DNA of 38,701 nucleotides from a bacterium (GTDB lineage Bacteria > SAR324 > XYD2-FULL-50-16): the NCBI GenBank assembly GCA_018830885.1, contig JAHJRI010000074.1, forward strand, positions 1-38,701. The letters are read 5' to 3'. The stretch's first letter is position 1. Each line of letters starts with the position of its first letter. This document shows positions 1 to 9,009 of this stretch, in pieces. Below the pieces are notes generated by a model. It did no database searches, was not told the origin of the DNA, and worked only from the letters and a program-made list of their open reading frames with translations. Made by a program: the position numbers and the translations under genes.

Positions 1-906
1 CTCCATCGCATCATTGATGCTTTCCGTATCCAGTTTGCTGTCATCATCAGCGGTAATTCGGTTTGTCAGGTCACCCGATTTTACAGCGCCCATGACACGG
101 TTTATCTCTTTGAAACCCTCATCAATTATTTTCTGCAGCCTGTTGAACCCGACAACGACCAGACCGGTTTCATCCTTCTGATCCAATTCGATCTGCCTGG
201 AAAAATCGCCTGTATCCAATATTCCTGAAATGGTTGTAGACAAATATTTCAGGGGACCGCCGACAGACCGGATGATGGCAAACCCGAAAATGACAGAGAT
301 TATCAGGATGATGAAAGCAAATACCAGAAGCGCGGAAGACATCGAATTGACGTCTGCTTGCACACTATTCAGCATTGAATTTGCTTCCTCAACCTGCTCC
401 TTTACAAAAGGTCCAAGGGTATCAGACAGCGCTTTCGCCTGTTTATCAAAATCACCCATGGTTTTGTTGCCACTCTCTGGGCCACCATCAATATAAGCCT
501 GCGCCATTTTCCTGCCGACAGCGTAATAGGTTCCCACCCTTTCCTGTATCCGGTCCAGTTCAATGACTTTTGCGGCATTTCCCTCTCCCTGGTACATATT
601 TCTGAAACGCTGCAGGCCGCTGAGAAATAATTGATATTGTTTTTCAGCTTGATCAAAACCATCATTATATCCCCCCTGTGCCCGGGTGGCGGAAATGTCA
701 GACAACCATTGTTGAATCTGAATCACGTTTTTATCCATCTGCAGTGCAACCAGAGCGAATACAAAGCTCTCATTCCGGGTTTGTTCGATTTTTTGTTCCA
801 CATTACCACTCAGCACCCGGCTATATCCATTCATCAGTATAATCAGCAAGATCGGTATAGAAAAGGCGATGGAAATCTTATATGAGATTTTAAGGTTTTT
901 CCACAT
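1..906 (-). CDS. Methyl-accepting chemotaxis protein, N-terminal part (runs off the window)
   Basis: Open frame of 302 codons with no stop, running off the left edge. It starts at ATG 906-904 behind a good AGGGAG ribosome site. Residues about 11-27 form a first membrane segment. A mostly helical periplasmic sensor region of about 160 residues follows, then a second membrane segment at about 190-212. After that comes a HAMP-type linker (residues about 213-265, with the P-L-K-Y-L and E-T-G-L-V features), and the start of a second HAMP-like repeat containing V-K-S-G-D-L-T. This order (TM, helical sensor, TM, HAMP) is that of transmembrane chemoreceptors. The methyl-accepting signalling domain would lie outside the window, so a histidine kinase or cyclase with the same N-terminus cannot be fully excluded. 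The ligand is unknown. Confidence 0.8.
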   Translation of the reverse strand, partial: MWKNLKISYKISIAFSIPILLIILMNGYSRVLSGNVEQKIEQTRNESFVFALVALQMDKNVIQIQQWLSDISATRAQGGYNDGFDQAEKQYQLFLSGLQRFRNMYQGEGNAAKVIELDRIQERVGTYYAVGRKMAQAYIDGGPESGNKTMGDFDKQAKALSDTLGPFVKEQVEEANSMLNSVQADVNSMSSALLVFAFIILIISVIFGFAIIRSVGGPLKYLSTTISGILDTGDFSRQIELDQKDETGLVVVGFNRLQKIIDEGFKEINRVMGAVKSGDLTNRITADDDSKLDTESINDAME

Positions 907-1306
907 TTCTAAAGCTCCCTGAATTTTTTAAAAATTTGTTATCTGGTTGAGCAGATCACCTGGAACTCAAGCGCTCCATTTTTAACCATAGTACGATGAT
1001 TGATTTAAAACAAGTCAATTATTTCAGGAAGCTCTGCCCGTATCTAGACATTTTTGGCAGGACAGCTGTAACCGCGTGTTCTGATAATACAAATTCTGTC
1101 CGTTTGGTCAGCACGGGTTAGCCTGAAACGGCGCTATCAAAACCGAACAACCATTCTGTTATTTGACCGGGATAGTGAAAGATGAAGTCGGATCTGTAAT
1201 TTGGCTCAAATGGAATCGGTACGGAGGCCTTTGGGGATTGGGATAGAAAAAGATTTGGTTTTTGCGCAGAAGCGGTGGCGTGCGGTAAGAACTTGATTTA
1301 ACATGG
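907..1306. other. Intergenic, no gene seen
   Basis: About 400 bases between the chemoreceptor start and the end of the DMT transporter. It is AT-rich near 930-1020, where the chemoreceptor promoter should lie, but I see no convincing sigma-70 or sigma-54 match, no RNA gene and no repeat shared with the rest of the window. Confidence 0.5.
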
Positions 1307-2251
1307 TTAAATGGGTGTTTTATTAACAATTACGGATTTTTGAGAATACGTTATCCAGCCTATGTGGCAGAGTAGTGCTGCTAAAACAATGAATCCACCA
1401 ATAATGGTACGAAGCGTTGGTATTTCATTGTGAACCAGCCACATCCATATCGGTCCCAACACGGGTTCTGCTATTCCCAGAAGTGCTGTAAGAGCCGAAG
1501 GAATGAGGCGTGCGCCGGTAGCAAAAAGGGCAAGACCAAAACCAAGATTCAAGCAACCAAATAGGATTAAGATTCCCATATCGGGCAGCGACACCCTGAA
1601 ACCACTGCTAAGACTTCCTGACACACAGGCAGCGATAATGGTACCCAGACAGACCGCAGGAACCATTCGGACATGCGCATATCGACGTGTAATCACAGTT
1701 GCACAGGCAAAAGTGAAGGCGATTAACAGGGATAGCGTATCGCCTATCGGTGAGACATTGCCACCAAAAGAATCTGACACCATGACGGCCACACCTGAAA
1801 TAACAAACAGGATTGCAATCCAAGTGGGTATCGTCACTTTTTCACGAAACAGAATCCAGATCAGTAAAGCTGCAATCAGGGGTGTACCAGCCTGCATCAA
1901 CAGGATATTGGCGACTGTTGTATGGGCCAGTGCAACGATGAAACAGGTGGATGCAATCGCAAAACAACCGGCAACGCCAATCCCTGGTACTCCCATGTTT
2001 GCAAATAGTGTGATGGTGCCCCGTCGCCCTTCGCGGACCAGCATAAATCCCAATAAAAAAAGTGCCGCCCAAACGGATCGCCAAAAGATAATGGTCCAGT
2101 TATCACTTATCGTGATAAAATGTTTCAGCATACCACCGAAACTCCAGACAATCGCAGACCCAAGCACCAAAGCGAAACCAACCCGCTGTTCAGAGCTGGA
2201 CCAACTGATATCCTGACCTGCAAGAGGTGGCAGTTTTAGTGAATTTTGCAT
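1307..2251 (-). CDS. EamA/DMT-superfamily transporter (drug/metabolite exporter type)
   Basis: Protein of 314 residues made almost entirely of hydrophobic helices; about ten membrane segments can be drawn between residues 25 and 300. Typical EamA features are present: the early stretch G-S-A-I-V-W-S-F-G, a loop carrying F-W-R-S, a mid-protein V-A-V-M-V-S-D boundary between two five-helix repeats, and a C-terminal E-P-V-L-G-P-I-W-M-W motif. Length agrees with the family (about 290-320). It stands alone, so the substrate cannot be inferred; members export amino acids, nucleosides or other small metabolites. Confidence 0.85.
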   Translation of the reverse strand: MQNSLKLPPLAGQDISWSSSEQRVGFALVLGSAIVWSFGGMLKHFITISDNWTIIFWRSVWAALFLLGFMLVREGRRGTITLFANMGVPGIGVAGCFAIASTCFIVALAHTTVANILLMQAGTPLIAALLIWILFREKVTIPTWIAILFVISGVAVMVSDSFGGNVSPIGDTLSLLIAFTFACATVITRRYAHVRMVPAVCLGTIIAACVSGSLSSGFRVSLPDMGILILFGCLNLGFGLALFATGARLIPSALTALLGIAEPVLGPIWMWLVHNEIPTLRTIIGGFIVLAALLCHIGWITYSQKSVIVNKTPI

Positions 2252-2442
2252 GGTTCGACCTGGTTATGACGAAAAATAGCCCGCCCCGCAGCAAATGAGG
2301 AGGGAGACTTGCCGTTTCGAAAGGGGGTTCGACCGTCAATCCAACTTTCGTTGGAATTCAGACAGATTTTCCCCGGACCCCGTCTTACACCGGGGTGACA
2401 AGACGAAGCGGGTGTCCAGTCAACTGTCTAATGTCGGAAACA

Positions 2443-2712
2443 GCAGAAATTGGGGGACATGTGCTCGTTACGTAGCTATTCACCTGTATACGCCCCAAAG
2501 GTATTGTGTTTCAAGAAACGCATGAATCCTCCTGGAATCCATCCATGGTTTCCAAGGTTCTTGAAACACAATACCTTCGGGGCTGAGCGGAAATCAAACT
2601 GAATAGCTTTCCAGAGGACCTGCAGCCCGCCTCAATTCTCAAGCAACAACCGAAAAATGACCGGTTGTTGCTTAAAAGATACCTCGTTACGTGTCCCCTG
2701 ATTTCTGCGAAA
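2443..2712. repeat. Repeat D copy 1: hairpin element split by insertion of repeat B1
   Basis: The outer parts at about 2443-2471 and 2683-2712 fit together as one hairpin: CAGAAATTGGGGGACATGTG on the left and CGTGTCCCCTGATTTCTG on the right, with CTCGTTAC between. This resembles the intact hairpin at 29805-29866. The CTCGTTAC octamer occurs on both sides of the inserted B1 element, as expected for a target duplication. Confidence 0.7.
2472..2682. mobile_element. Repeat B1: 211-bp non-coding palindromic element with 8-bp target duplication
   Basis: The element starts GTAGCTATTCA and ends AAAAGATAC, and is flanked on both sides by CTCGTTAC (2464-2471 and 2683-2690). Inside is a strong hairpin: GGTATTGTGTTTCAAGAA and its exact complement flank a loop of about 40 bases. 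The loop (GGAATCCATCCATGG...TTCCAAGG) is shared with repeat families A and B4. A second hairpin lies near its right end (AAGCAACAACCG / CGGTTGTTGCTT). No ORF is present, so any movement would need a transposase from elsewhere. Confidence 0.7.
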
Positions 2713-2981
2713 TCGAAGCGACAATCGAGACATGACACCAGCTGCGGGAATTAGGCCCAAATAAATTTCAGTATTGAACCAGAAGCAGTGTTTCCCCGAT
2801 CATTATTCCCCAGGATATCATCGATTTTTTTTTAGATAAAGTATTGAAAAAAGAGAAGCATCGTAAGTTGATTGACATCAAACTTTGGTAAGACATCTGG
2901 CAGAACGATTATCTAATTGCAATATTAAGCGCTAGTATAATAACACCTTGGACAACCATATCCACTCAAACGGAGGCAAAA

Positions 2982-4049
2982 ATGCCTAAAAAAGCAGCAA
3001 CTATCAATTGCAGCGCAGAGCAACAGGCGGAACTGAGAAAACTTGCAGCCAGCCGCACACAAGATGTCCGTCTGGTTGAACATGCAACAATCATTTTGTT
3101 AAGCATTGAGGGCATGCAAAACAAAGATATCGCCGAGCGTTTCGGGATACGGCAGAATACCGTTTCCGATATTCGGAAACGATTCATCAACGATGGAATA
3201 CCCGGGCTTTACGATCAGCCCAGATCCGGCAAGCCCAGGAAGTATGACAAGGATTTTCGAGACAGGGTATTAAAACTGCTGGAGACCGATCCTCCCGGGG
3301 GTCACGCCAGTTGGAACGGGGCCCTGATTGCCGACCAGCTGAAAACATCGCTCCACGCTGTATGGCGACTTCTGAGGGAAGAAGGCATCCATCTGAGCAG
3401 GAAGCGCAACTGGTATATCAGCACCGATCCACAGTTCGTTGTAAAGTCAGTCGATATTATCGGCCTCTATCTCAATCCCCCCCTGAACGCAATGGTGATC
3501 TCAGTTAGCGAAAAACCACGGATTCAGGCCCTGGAGAAGCAAACAGGATATGTCAAAGTAAAAAATGGAAAAATCGTCCGGGCATATCAAAGAACCTGTA
3601 AACGACATGGAGCCCTCAATCTCTTTGATACCCTGGATATTGCAACCGGAAAAGGGTTCGGTAAAGTAACACTGGAGAAAAACCGTCCGGATTTCCTTTT
3701 GTTGATGGATGAATTCGTGAAAGAGTTACCCAGAGAAAATGAAATCCATATTATCCTGGACAACGATTACCCCCATAAGAACATCGACGCGTGGCTGAAA
3801 CAGCATCCAAATGTCTTTTTTCACGATACGCAGACATTTGCCAGCTGGCTGAATCAAATCGAAATCTGGTTTGGCATCTTTTCCAGAAAATCCCTGCGGG
3901 GTGTCGGCTTTGAAAATACAACCAGGCTCAGATCCGCCATTGAAGCTTACATTGATTTTTACAACCAATCTCCCAGACCGTTTATCTGGAAGAAAAGTGA
4001 CGTTAACGGATCCCACCGGAGAGATACTATCGACAATTTCCGCCATTAA
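2982..4049 (+). CDS. IS630-family transposase, catalytic Asp possibly lost
   Basis: Protein of 355 residues, normal length for IS630-type transposases. Residues about 8-70 form the N-terminal helix-turn-helix (G-M-Q-N-K-D-I-A-E-R-F-G-I); a second HTH-like block runs to about 140 (S-W-N-G-A-L-I-A-D-Q-L). The DDE domain begins near 150 with the family signature D-I-I-G-L-Y-L-N-P-P. Family members usually have V-D-E-K next; here it is V-S-E-K (Ser176), so the first catalytic Asp appears replaced. The second (L-D-N-D-Y-P-H-K) and third (S-W-L-N-Q-I-E-I-W-F) catalytic segments are intact. A ribosome site GGAGG lies 8 bases before the ATG. I could not identify convincing terminal inverted repeats, so the element ends are not set. 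Confidence 0.88.
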   Translation: MPKKAATINCSAEQQAELRKLAASRTQDVRLVEHATIILLSIEGMQNKDIAERFGIRQNTVSDIRKRFINDGIPGLYDQPRSGKPRKYDKDFRDRVLKLLETDPPGGHASWNGALIADQLKTSLHAVWRLLREEGIHLSRKRNWYISTDPQFVVKSVDIIGLYLNPPLNAMVISVSEKPRIQALEKQTGYVKVKNGKIVRAYQRTCKRHGALNLFDTLDIATGKGFGKVTLEKNRPDFLLLMDEFVKELPRENEIHIILDNDYPHKNIDAWLKQHPNVFFHDTQTFASWLNQIEIWFGIFSRKSLRGVGFENTTRLRSAIEAYIDFYNQSPRPFIWKKSDVNGSHRRDTIDNFRH

Positions 4050-4233
4050 ACAGCAGGCCAAAATGGAATCAAATTGACATCTGCATCGGGAACTCCTATA
4101 TTTTAGCCGCCATCCCTATTTACCTGCCATTCCCAGTTGAATAGGGTGGTGTGAACATTATTTTTTTTTGCATAAATTGCTGAGTGTGGGCAAAACTAAG
4201 TAAAGATTAGTTTTTTTTATGGAGTAGAAGACA

Positions 4234-5982
4234 ATGGCTCAAAAAGATGCAGGTGTGGTTGTAGATCATGGTCAAAGCCGCTGGTCGGATCTTTGGACCA
4301 AGGAAGATTACCTGGCTATCTAGCTCGGTTTTCTTGTCGTAGCAGTCTGTCTCATTGCTTATTTAGGATATTCGCCAACAGCGGAATTTTCACAAACAAT
4401 AAATGATGCCAATCAGATCCAGAAAGCTGAGTTGGAAAAGGCAACATTTAAAACCATCGCCTGGTACAAGGCTGACAGTGCGAAAAAGATTAACGCATCA
4501 CGCACGACCGCCTTTGGAAAATTTATATCTCACTGGACAAAAACCCCTGGCAGCTGGAAATCCAATCCGCTCGATGCGTTGATCAGAACAGAGGCACAAG
4601 CCAAGGCCATGAATGATAAGGCCATGCCCGCCTATGAAGCAGCCCAGCAGAAGGCCTCATCTGCACTGGAAGCCGCCAGACTGGCAGAGGAAGCGGCTGC
4701 CGGAGCTAAATTCGAAGACCAGGCCCTGAATAATGAGGCCAAGGCAAAGATCGCAGCATGGCAGGAGGTTGATAAAAAAGCGGCATCTGCCAAATCAAAG
4801 GCAGGCAACAAACCCTATAACTACATCTGGACACTGATTGTCCTGTGTATCTTCATGATTATCTTTTTTGGCATTGGCATCGTATTAATGGGTGAAAATG
4901 TTGCCGGATTTGCCAAAGGTTTTGTCATCGTTTTTCTGGTCGCCGTTCTGGCATACATGCTTGGTGGTCAGGCAATCTCAAAACAATATGGGTTTGGGGC
5001 GGAAGCCTGGGGTGTTGTGCTGGGTATGATCATTGCGAATTCCATTGGCACACCGAAATGGGCGCTTCCCTCCTGCAAGGTGGAATTTTTCATTAAAACC
5101 GGTCTCGTCCTGCTCGGTGCCGAAGTACTTTTCAGTAAAATCCTGTCCATCGGCATTCCCGGGATCTTCGTGGCCTGGATCGTTACTCCGATCGTTCTGG
5201 TCGCTACCTATATCTTTGGCCAAACAGTCGTTAAAATGCCCTCCAAGGAACTGAATATCGTCATTTCTGCAGATATGTCGGTCTGCGGTACCTCTGCCGC
5301 AATTGCGACGGCTGCTGCCTGCCGGGCAAAAAAAGAGGAGTTGACCCTGTCCATTGGTCTATCTCTGGTCTTTACAGCCATTATGATGATAGCGATGCCG
5401 GCATTTATCAAGGCTGTCGGCATGCCGGAAATTCTGGGTGGCGCCTGGATGGGCGGCACTATTGACTCTACAGGAGCAGTGGCTGCTGCCGGCGCTTTCC
5501 TGGGTGAAAAGGCGTTATATGTGGCCGCCACCATCAAGATGATTCAGAACGTCATGATCGGTGTGACGGCTTTCTGTGTCGCACTCTACTGGACGATGAA
5601 AGTGGAGCAGAATGGCACGGATGCAAGAAAAGTCGGCGTTGGTGAAATCTGGCATCGCTTCCCGAAATTTGTACTTGGCTTTCTGGCCGCATCCATTCTT
5701 TTCTCATTGTTAGACAGTAGTTTTGGCAAGGACATGAGCAATGCGCTGATCGACCACGGTGCCGTCCGCGGTGGCACAAGACTCCTGCGGGATTGGTTCT
5801 TTGCTTTGTCATTTGCTGCGATTGGTCTTTCCACCAATTTCCGTGAACTTGCCAAATATTTCAAAGGTGGTAAACCACTCATTCTGTATGTCTGCGGTCA
5901 AAGTTTCAATCTCGTTCTGACTTTGACGATGGCGTATATTATGTTCTATCTGGTGTTCCCGGAAATCACCGCACTAATTTAA
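4234..5982 (+). CDS. YeiH-family (UPF0324) putative sulfate/sulfite exporter, in-frame amber at codon 30
   Basis: The frame opens at ATG 4234, meets TAG at 4321-4323 (codon 30), and continues without further stops to 5982, 582 residues counting the amber position. Before the TAG lies W-S-D-L-W-T-K-E-D-Y-L-A-I and right after it a hydrophobic segment (L-G-F-L-V-V-A-V-C-L-I-A-Y-L-G-Y). From memory of the family this position is usually Trp, as in A-I-W-L-G-F, so one TGG to TAG change would explain it. A helical, Ala-rich stretch (about 125-185) precedes eight to ten further membrane segments typical of the conserved-hypothetical-698/YeiH family, including D-M-S-V-C-G-T-S-A-A-I-A. If translation began again at TTG 4432 the first helix would be lost. 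Alternatives are nonsense mutation, amber suppression or pyrrolysine. Two small membrane-protein genes follow closely. Confidence 0.75.
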
Positions 5983-6042
5983 CAACCCATTACGAGTAAC
6001 TGAGTCGGGGGAAATGCGATTCCCCCGGCCCGGTTAAAAAAT

Positions 6043-6285
6043 ATGAACCCCAACGCTGCTAAACCATTACCACAGAGATTGCGGATTTTTGCCATCATGC
6101 TTGGTACCGCATTGTTTTTTGTGTACATGGTACTACCCTTTCTGACCAACTCGTTTGACGTTTTGAGCCGAATGTCTGTAAATCTTGATAAACATGACAT
6201 CGATCCCAGCCGTTACTACTACACGGATGTCAAACAAGTAAAAGAAGCTGAACAGTATCTTGATACAGTACTCAGAAATAGATAG
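6043..6285 (+). CDS. Small single-pass membrane protein downstream of the YeiH-like gene
   Basis: 80 residues with one membrane segment at about 15-35 (I-F-A-I-M-L-G-T-A-L-F-F-V-Y-M-V-L). A polar tail containing Y-Y-Y-T-D-V-K-Q-V-K-E-A-E-Q-Y follows. It starts 60 bases after the transporter stop and ends 7 bases before the next ORF, so the three probably form one transcript. I do not recognise the family. It may be a partner of the transporter, which is only a guess from position. Confidence 0.6.
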   Translation: MNPNAAKPLPQRLRIFAIMLGTALFFVYMVLPFLTNSFDVLSRMSVNLDKHDIDPSRYYYTDVKQVKEAEQYLDTVLRNR

Positions 6286-6292
6286 ACGATAG

Positions 6293-6895
6293 ATGGTGGT
6301 AATGATGAACAACCCCTCCCTGGAGGACAAAAAAGCACTGATAATGGGAAATGAAGAAAGGATGGCCAACCAGCTTGCACGGAAGGTCATAGAAAAACCC
6401 GTTCCCCCTGTCTGGATGATACTGATCCCGATTTTTTTCATCTTTTTTGTTTGGAAGCTCAAGCAATACTCCCGAGGGTTGAAAGATTTTGCCACACACT
6501 ATCTGCTTTCCAAACGCAGGGCACTTGACACTGCATTTGAGTCGGTACTGAGCGATAATCTCCCTGAGATTGATCACCTGGTCGAGATGGCCGGTTCCCT
6601 CCCTGCCAAAGCCCAACCCTTGTATCGAGCCTGGTTGTCCCTCCTCGTCGACCACTACCGTTTCCTGTTAACCGCTCCTGGAAACAACCACCACGAATTC
6701 ATACGGTCTCATTATCAACATAAAATCAATTACGCGGCGTTCTGCAATCAGCTGAATAGAGCTGAGTATGCATACAACGTTGCTCTGTTGCCTGGTATAG
6801 AGGGAGATCAGGGGGATTTGCAGGTCATTCTGGACAGGATGAGAAATGGGATAAAAGACCTTTCCCAGAAGGAAATCGCAGATATTTTTGGTTGA
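6293..6895 (+). CDS. Uncharacterised membrane-anchored protein, third gene of the YeiH-like operon
   Basis: Up to 200 residues. The start is uncertain, because ATG codons occur at 6293, 6302 and 6305 and none has a strong ribosome site. A polar N-terminal helix of about 40 residues precedes one membrane segment (P-P-V-W-M-I-L-I-P-I-F-F-I-F-F-V-W). The remaining 140 residues form a predicted helical cytoplasmic or periplasmic domain with no motif I recognise. It sits 7 bases behind the 80-residue protein, and a hairpin follows it at 6915-6945, which closes the unit. Confidence 0.65.
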   Translation: MVVMMNNPSLEDKKALIMGNEERMANQLARKVIEKPVPPVWMILIPIFFIFFVWKLKQYSRGLKDFATHYLLSKRRALDTAFESVLSDNLPEIDHLVEMAGSLPAKAQPLYRAWLSLLVDHYRFLLTAPGNNHHEFIRSHYQHKINYAAFCNQLNRAEYAYNVALLPGIEGDQGDLQVILDRMRNGIKDLSQKEIADIFG

Positions 6896-6914
6896 AACAG
6901 AATTCATTCGACTG

Positions 6915-6945
6915 AACTTACTGTTATTTTAAATAACAGTAAGTT
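6915..6945 (+). terminator. Hairpin after the YeiH-like operon
   Basis: Perfect 15-base inverted repeat AACTTACTGTTATTT / AAATAACAGTAAGTT around a single T, 19 bases after the stop at 6895. There is no clear T-run after it, so it may terminate transcription, protect the 3' end, or both. Confidence 0.5.
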
Positions 6946-6961
6946 ATACCCGTTTTATTCA

Positions 6962-6988
6962 GGTGACACGTAACCCGTACATGTCACC
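6962..6988. repeat. Repeat D copy 3 (short hairpin)
   Basis: GGTGACACGTAAC and GTACATGTCACC form a hairpin whose sequence matches the inner part of the D hairpin at 29821-29849 read on the opposite strand (ACACGTAACGAAGTACATGT). The outer arms are missing. Confidence 0.55.
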
Positions 6989-7139
6989 CAATTAAAACGC
7001 CTCCACGGATCAGGAAAAGGGAGGGCATGGTCGTTTGTATCATTGTGACTGTGCTCGTCCGTTCAAAAATAAACAAAACCGGTACAGTGTCCTGATTCCC
7101 GCGACCTCGCATGTGTCTGTTTACCATTTTGGCTTCACT

Positions 7140-7451
7140 TCACTTTTTTTTCTCAAGTAATTCCATTAACACGGCATATCGTTGACACAGTAAACTGACC
7201 TGTGAGGCGGAAAGATCAAGCCGGTTTCCGATCTCCAAAAATGTACTCCCTTCCTGGCGCATAAGATAAGCCTGTTTCATTTTTTGATATTGCTTTTTCT
7301 TGGTGCTGGTCATTTTGCCTAACTTCAATCTGATCTTGTCTTCTTCAATTCGAATCTGCTCTTCGATCTTCAGTTTTCGTTCTTCAATTCTGAGTTTCCG
7401 CTCCAGTAGCTTCAGAAGCTTTTTGCTCTTCTCATTATCCGCCAGTTCCAT
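7140..7451 (-). CDS. Small coiled-coil protein with sigma-70-region-4-like helix-turn-helix
   Basis: 103 residues. Residues about 8-45 are a highly charged Lys/Glu-rich coiled coil with repeated R-K-L-x-I-E-E units. Residues about 65-95 look like a helix-turn-helix (G-S-T-F-L-E-I-G-N-R-L-D-L-S-A-S-Q-V-S-L-L). I do not recognise a named family; a DNA-binding regulator is plausible from the HTH. The base composition is AT-rich and low in complexity. It is a single gene facing away from a region of repeats. Confidence 0.55.
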   Translation of the reverse strand: MELADNEKSKKLLKLLERKLRIEERKLKIEEQIRIEEDKIRLKLGKMTSTKKKQYQKMKQAYLMRQEGSTFLEIGNRLDLSASQVSLLCQRYAVLMELLEKKK

Positions 7452-7498
7452 TTTTTCTATTTCATTTTACATGGTTTTAATTGAAAACGATTTAAAAC

Positions 7499-7671
7499 AG
7501 GTGCACTAAATATGTGTGGATACCTGTAAGCGGAAAGAGGTTGTTTGTTCAGAAAACCTTGGAAGCCAGGGATGTATTCCAGGAGCTCCAAGGATGGATG
7601 CATTCGTTTTTCTGAATAAATAACCTCTTGAAGCGGTTATGATCACAACCCCACATGTTTTTGGTGCACCC
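7499..7671. mobile_element. Repeat A1: 173-bp MITE-like element with 8-bp target duplication
   Basis: It begins AGGTGCACTAAA and ends TTTGGTGCACCC (imperfect terminal inverted repeats), flanked by direct repeats TTTAAAAC at 7491-7498 and 7672-7679. The two halves are complementary over most of their length. The centre holds CCTTGGAAGCC...GCTCCAAGG. Same length as A2, no coding capacity. Confidence 0.8.
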
Positions 7672-7769
7672 TTTAAAACCGCACCCTGTGCTTTTTGCTT
7701 TTATTTAACAACAATTTCAATACATGCACCACCAGTAAATGAAAAATCGGAATTTTTTGTCACTAAAAA

Positions 7770-7992
7770 GCTTCTATTCAGCTATCAGCGCGGGGACGAG
7801 TATGTAATTGAACGGATTGGAAATGGTTAAGCATTGCCAGGATGGCGATGTCAGTTGAATTCGCGACACTTGCTGTGAAGAATACCCTCGGAGACAGGCA
7901 TGATCCAGGCTGCGAGACTCTCTTCTCACCTGCCGCGAATGAGTTCAATAACATACTGGTCTTAGCGTCTATAGCGGAACCTGAATAGATAC
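7770..7992. repeat. Repeat B2: non-coding element with CTATTCAG / CTGAATAG ends
   Basis: The left end contains CTTCTATTCAGCTAT and the right end CCTGAATAGATAC, inverted relative to each other. The block at 7801-7837 is the reverse complement of 20771-20807 in B4. The right part (GAGTTCAATAACATAC...) is the reverse complement of the B4 left part. No target duplication is clear, and no ORF is supported. Confidence 0.6.
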
Positions 7993-8110
7993 CTTTTTTT
8001 TTAATGTTTTAGGTCTGAAACCCGGAGTGCTGATTTTTTGATTGACACATTGGATGACACCTGACAAATATTTACTATCTATTAGAAAGTATCTTATTGA
8101 AAGGTTAATT

Positions 8111-8755
8111 ATGGAACGTATTTATGGTTACTATTGCCCGGTGGCTCACGCTTTGGGGATAGTCGGAGAGAAGTGGTCTCTGCTGATTGTGAGGGATCTC
8201 CTTCATGAGCCAAAACGGTTCACCGATTTATTGACCCGTCTTGGAAATATCACACCCAAGTGGTTGACACTCAGACTTCGTCAACTGGAAGCGGCTGGGG
8301 TTGTTGGGAGAGTCAAAGGCAAGGACCGACGGGAGACCTGGTATCAATTGACACAGGCAGGACAGGATCTCGGTCCGGCAATCGAGGCCCTGCGTTTGTG
8401 GGGGCTGCGGTACGCCATGCGCTCCCCGCTTCCCGGTGAGGTGGTTCATCCGGATTTGGCAATCAGCACGCTGGCCGGTTCCCTCAACCATCTGAATAAA
8501 AAGCTGTCCCAGCCAGGGAGCTGGTTGCTTAAATTTACCAATGGGCGTTCATTTACTTTGTTTTATAATGGTGATGCCTGGATCGCAACAGAGGGAGAAT
8601 CGGAAAATCACGACCTGACGGTAGAGGTATCACCGGAGGCATGGACGACTTTCCTGACTGTCGGGAAAGATGAACGGGAAAAGCTTGCACGGGCGCTTCA
8701 CATCTCAGGAAATCCCAAAAGGATTGCTGAATTCATGGGTGTTTTTGGCGCATGA
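8111..8755 (+). CDS. HxlR-family winged-helix transcriptional regulator with C-terminal SCP2-like domain
   Basis: 214 residues from ATG 8111, chosen because AAGG lies 6 bases upstream and the HxlR domain begins at once; a longer frame reaches back to 8042 without support. Residues 1-100 are a classic HxlR domain: C-P-V-A-H-A-L-G-I-V-G-E-K-W-S-L-L-I-V-R-D-L, then R-F-T-D-L-L, L-R-Q-L-E-A-A-G-V-V and the wing. The C-terminal half (about 110-214) resembles the SCP2/sterol-carrier-like tail of long HxlR proteins (F-T-L-F-Y-N-G-D-A, then L-T-V-E-V-S-P-E-A-W). The effector is unknown. Its nearest downstream gene is the molybdoenzyme at 9010, a possible target. Confidence 0.85.
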   Translation: MERIYGYYCPVAHALGIVGEKWSLLIVRDLLHEPKRFTDLLTRLGNITPKWLTLRLRQLEAAGVVGRVKGKDRRETWYQLTQAGQDLGPAIEALRLWGLRYAMRSPLPGEVVHPDLAISTLAGSLNHLNKKLSQPGSWLLKFTNGRSFTLFYNGDAWIATEGESENHDLTVEVSPEAWTTFLTVGKDEREKLARALHISGNPKRIAEFMGVFGA

Positions 8756-8756
8756 G

Positions 8757-8990
8757 TGCAACTTGCAGGGAGTGTAACCATTTGTCCGATTCACAACCGG
8801 TATCGATCCGAAGGGTCCGAGATCTGTATGTCATTGAACTCATTTTCGATGGCCATCCATGGCCGTCTTCACGTGGAGTGTTCTTCGTTGCGAGTTCCGC
8901 GAATGCAAGCGCATGCAGTTCCCGAGTCCCTTTGCAGGAGATCTGCTGAACAGTTACGAATCATTTATCATATCCAATTTTACAATCACC
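8757..8990. repeat. Repeat B3: fragment related to B4
   Basis: Positions 8826-8870 match 20697-20741 at about nine of ten bases, including TTGAACTCATT and the palindrome GGCCATCCATGGCC. The rest of this gap between the HxlR gene and the molybdoenzyme is partly palindromic and non-coding. Confidence 0.5.
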
Positions 8991-9009
8991 CCCAAGGGAG
9001 GTAATTCTG

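Noticed and set aside
1503..2216. 237-residue plus-strand frame opposite the DMT transporter
   Set aside because: Antisense shadow; the minus-strand protein has clear EamA features, the plus-strand one has none.
8042..8110. Longer N-terminus for the HxlR protein
   Set aside because: The added residues are not like the family and the ATG at 8111 has the better ribosome site.
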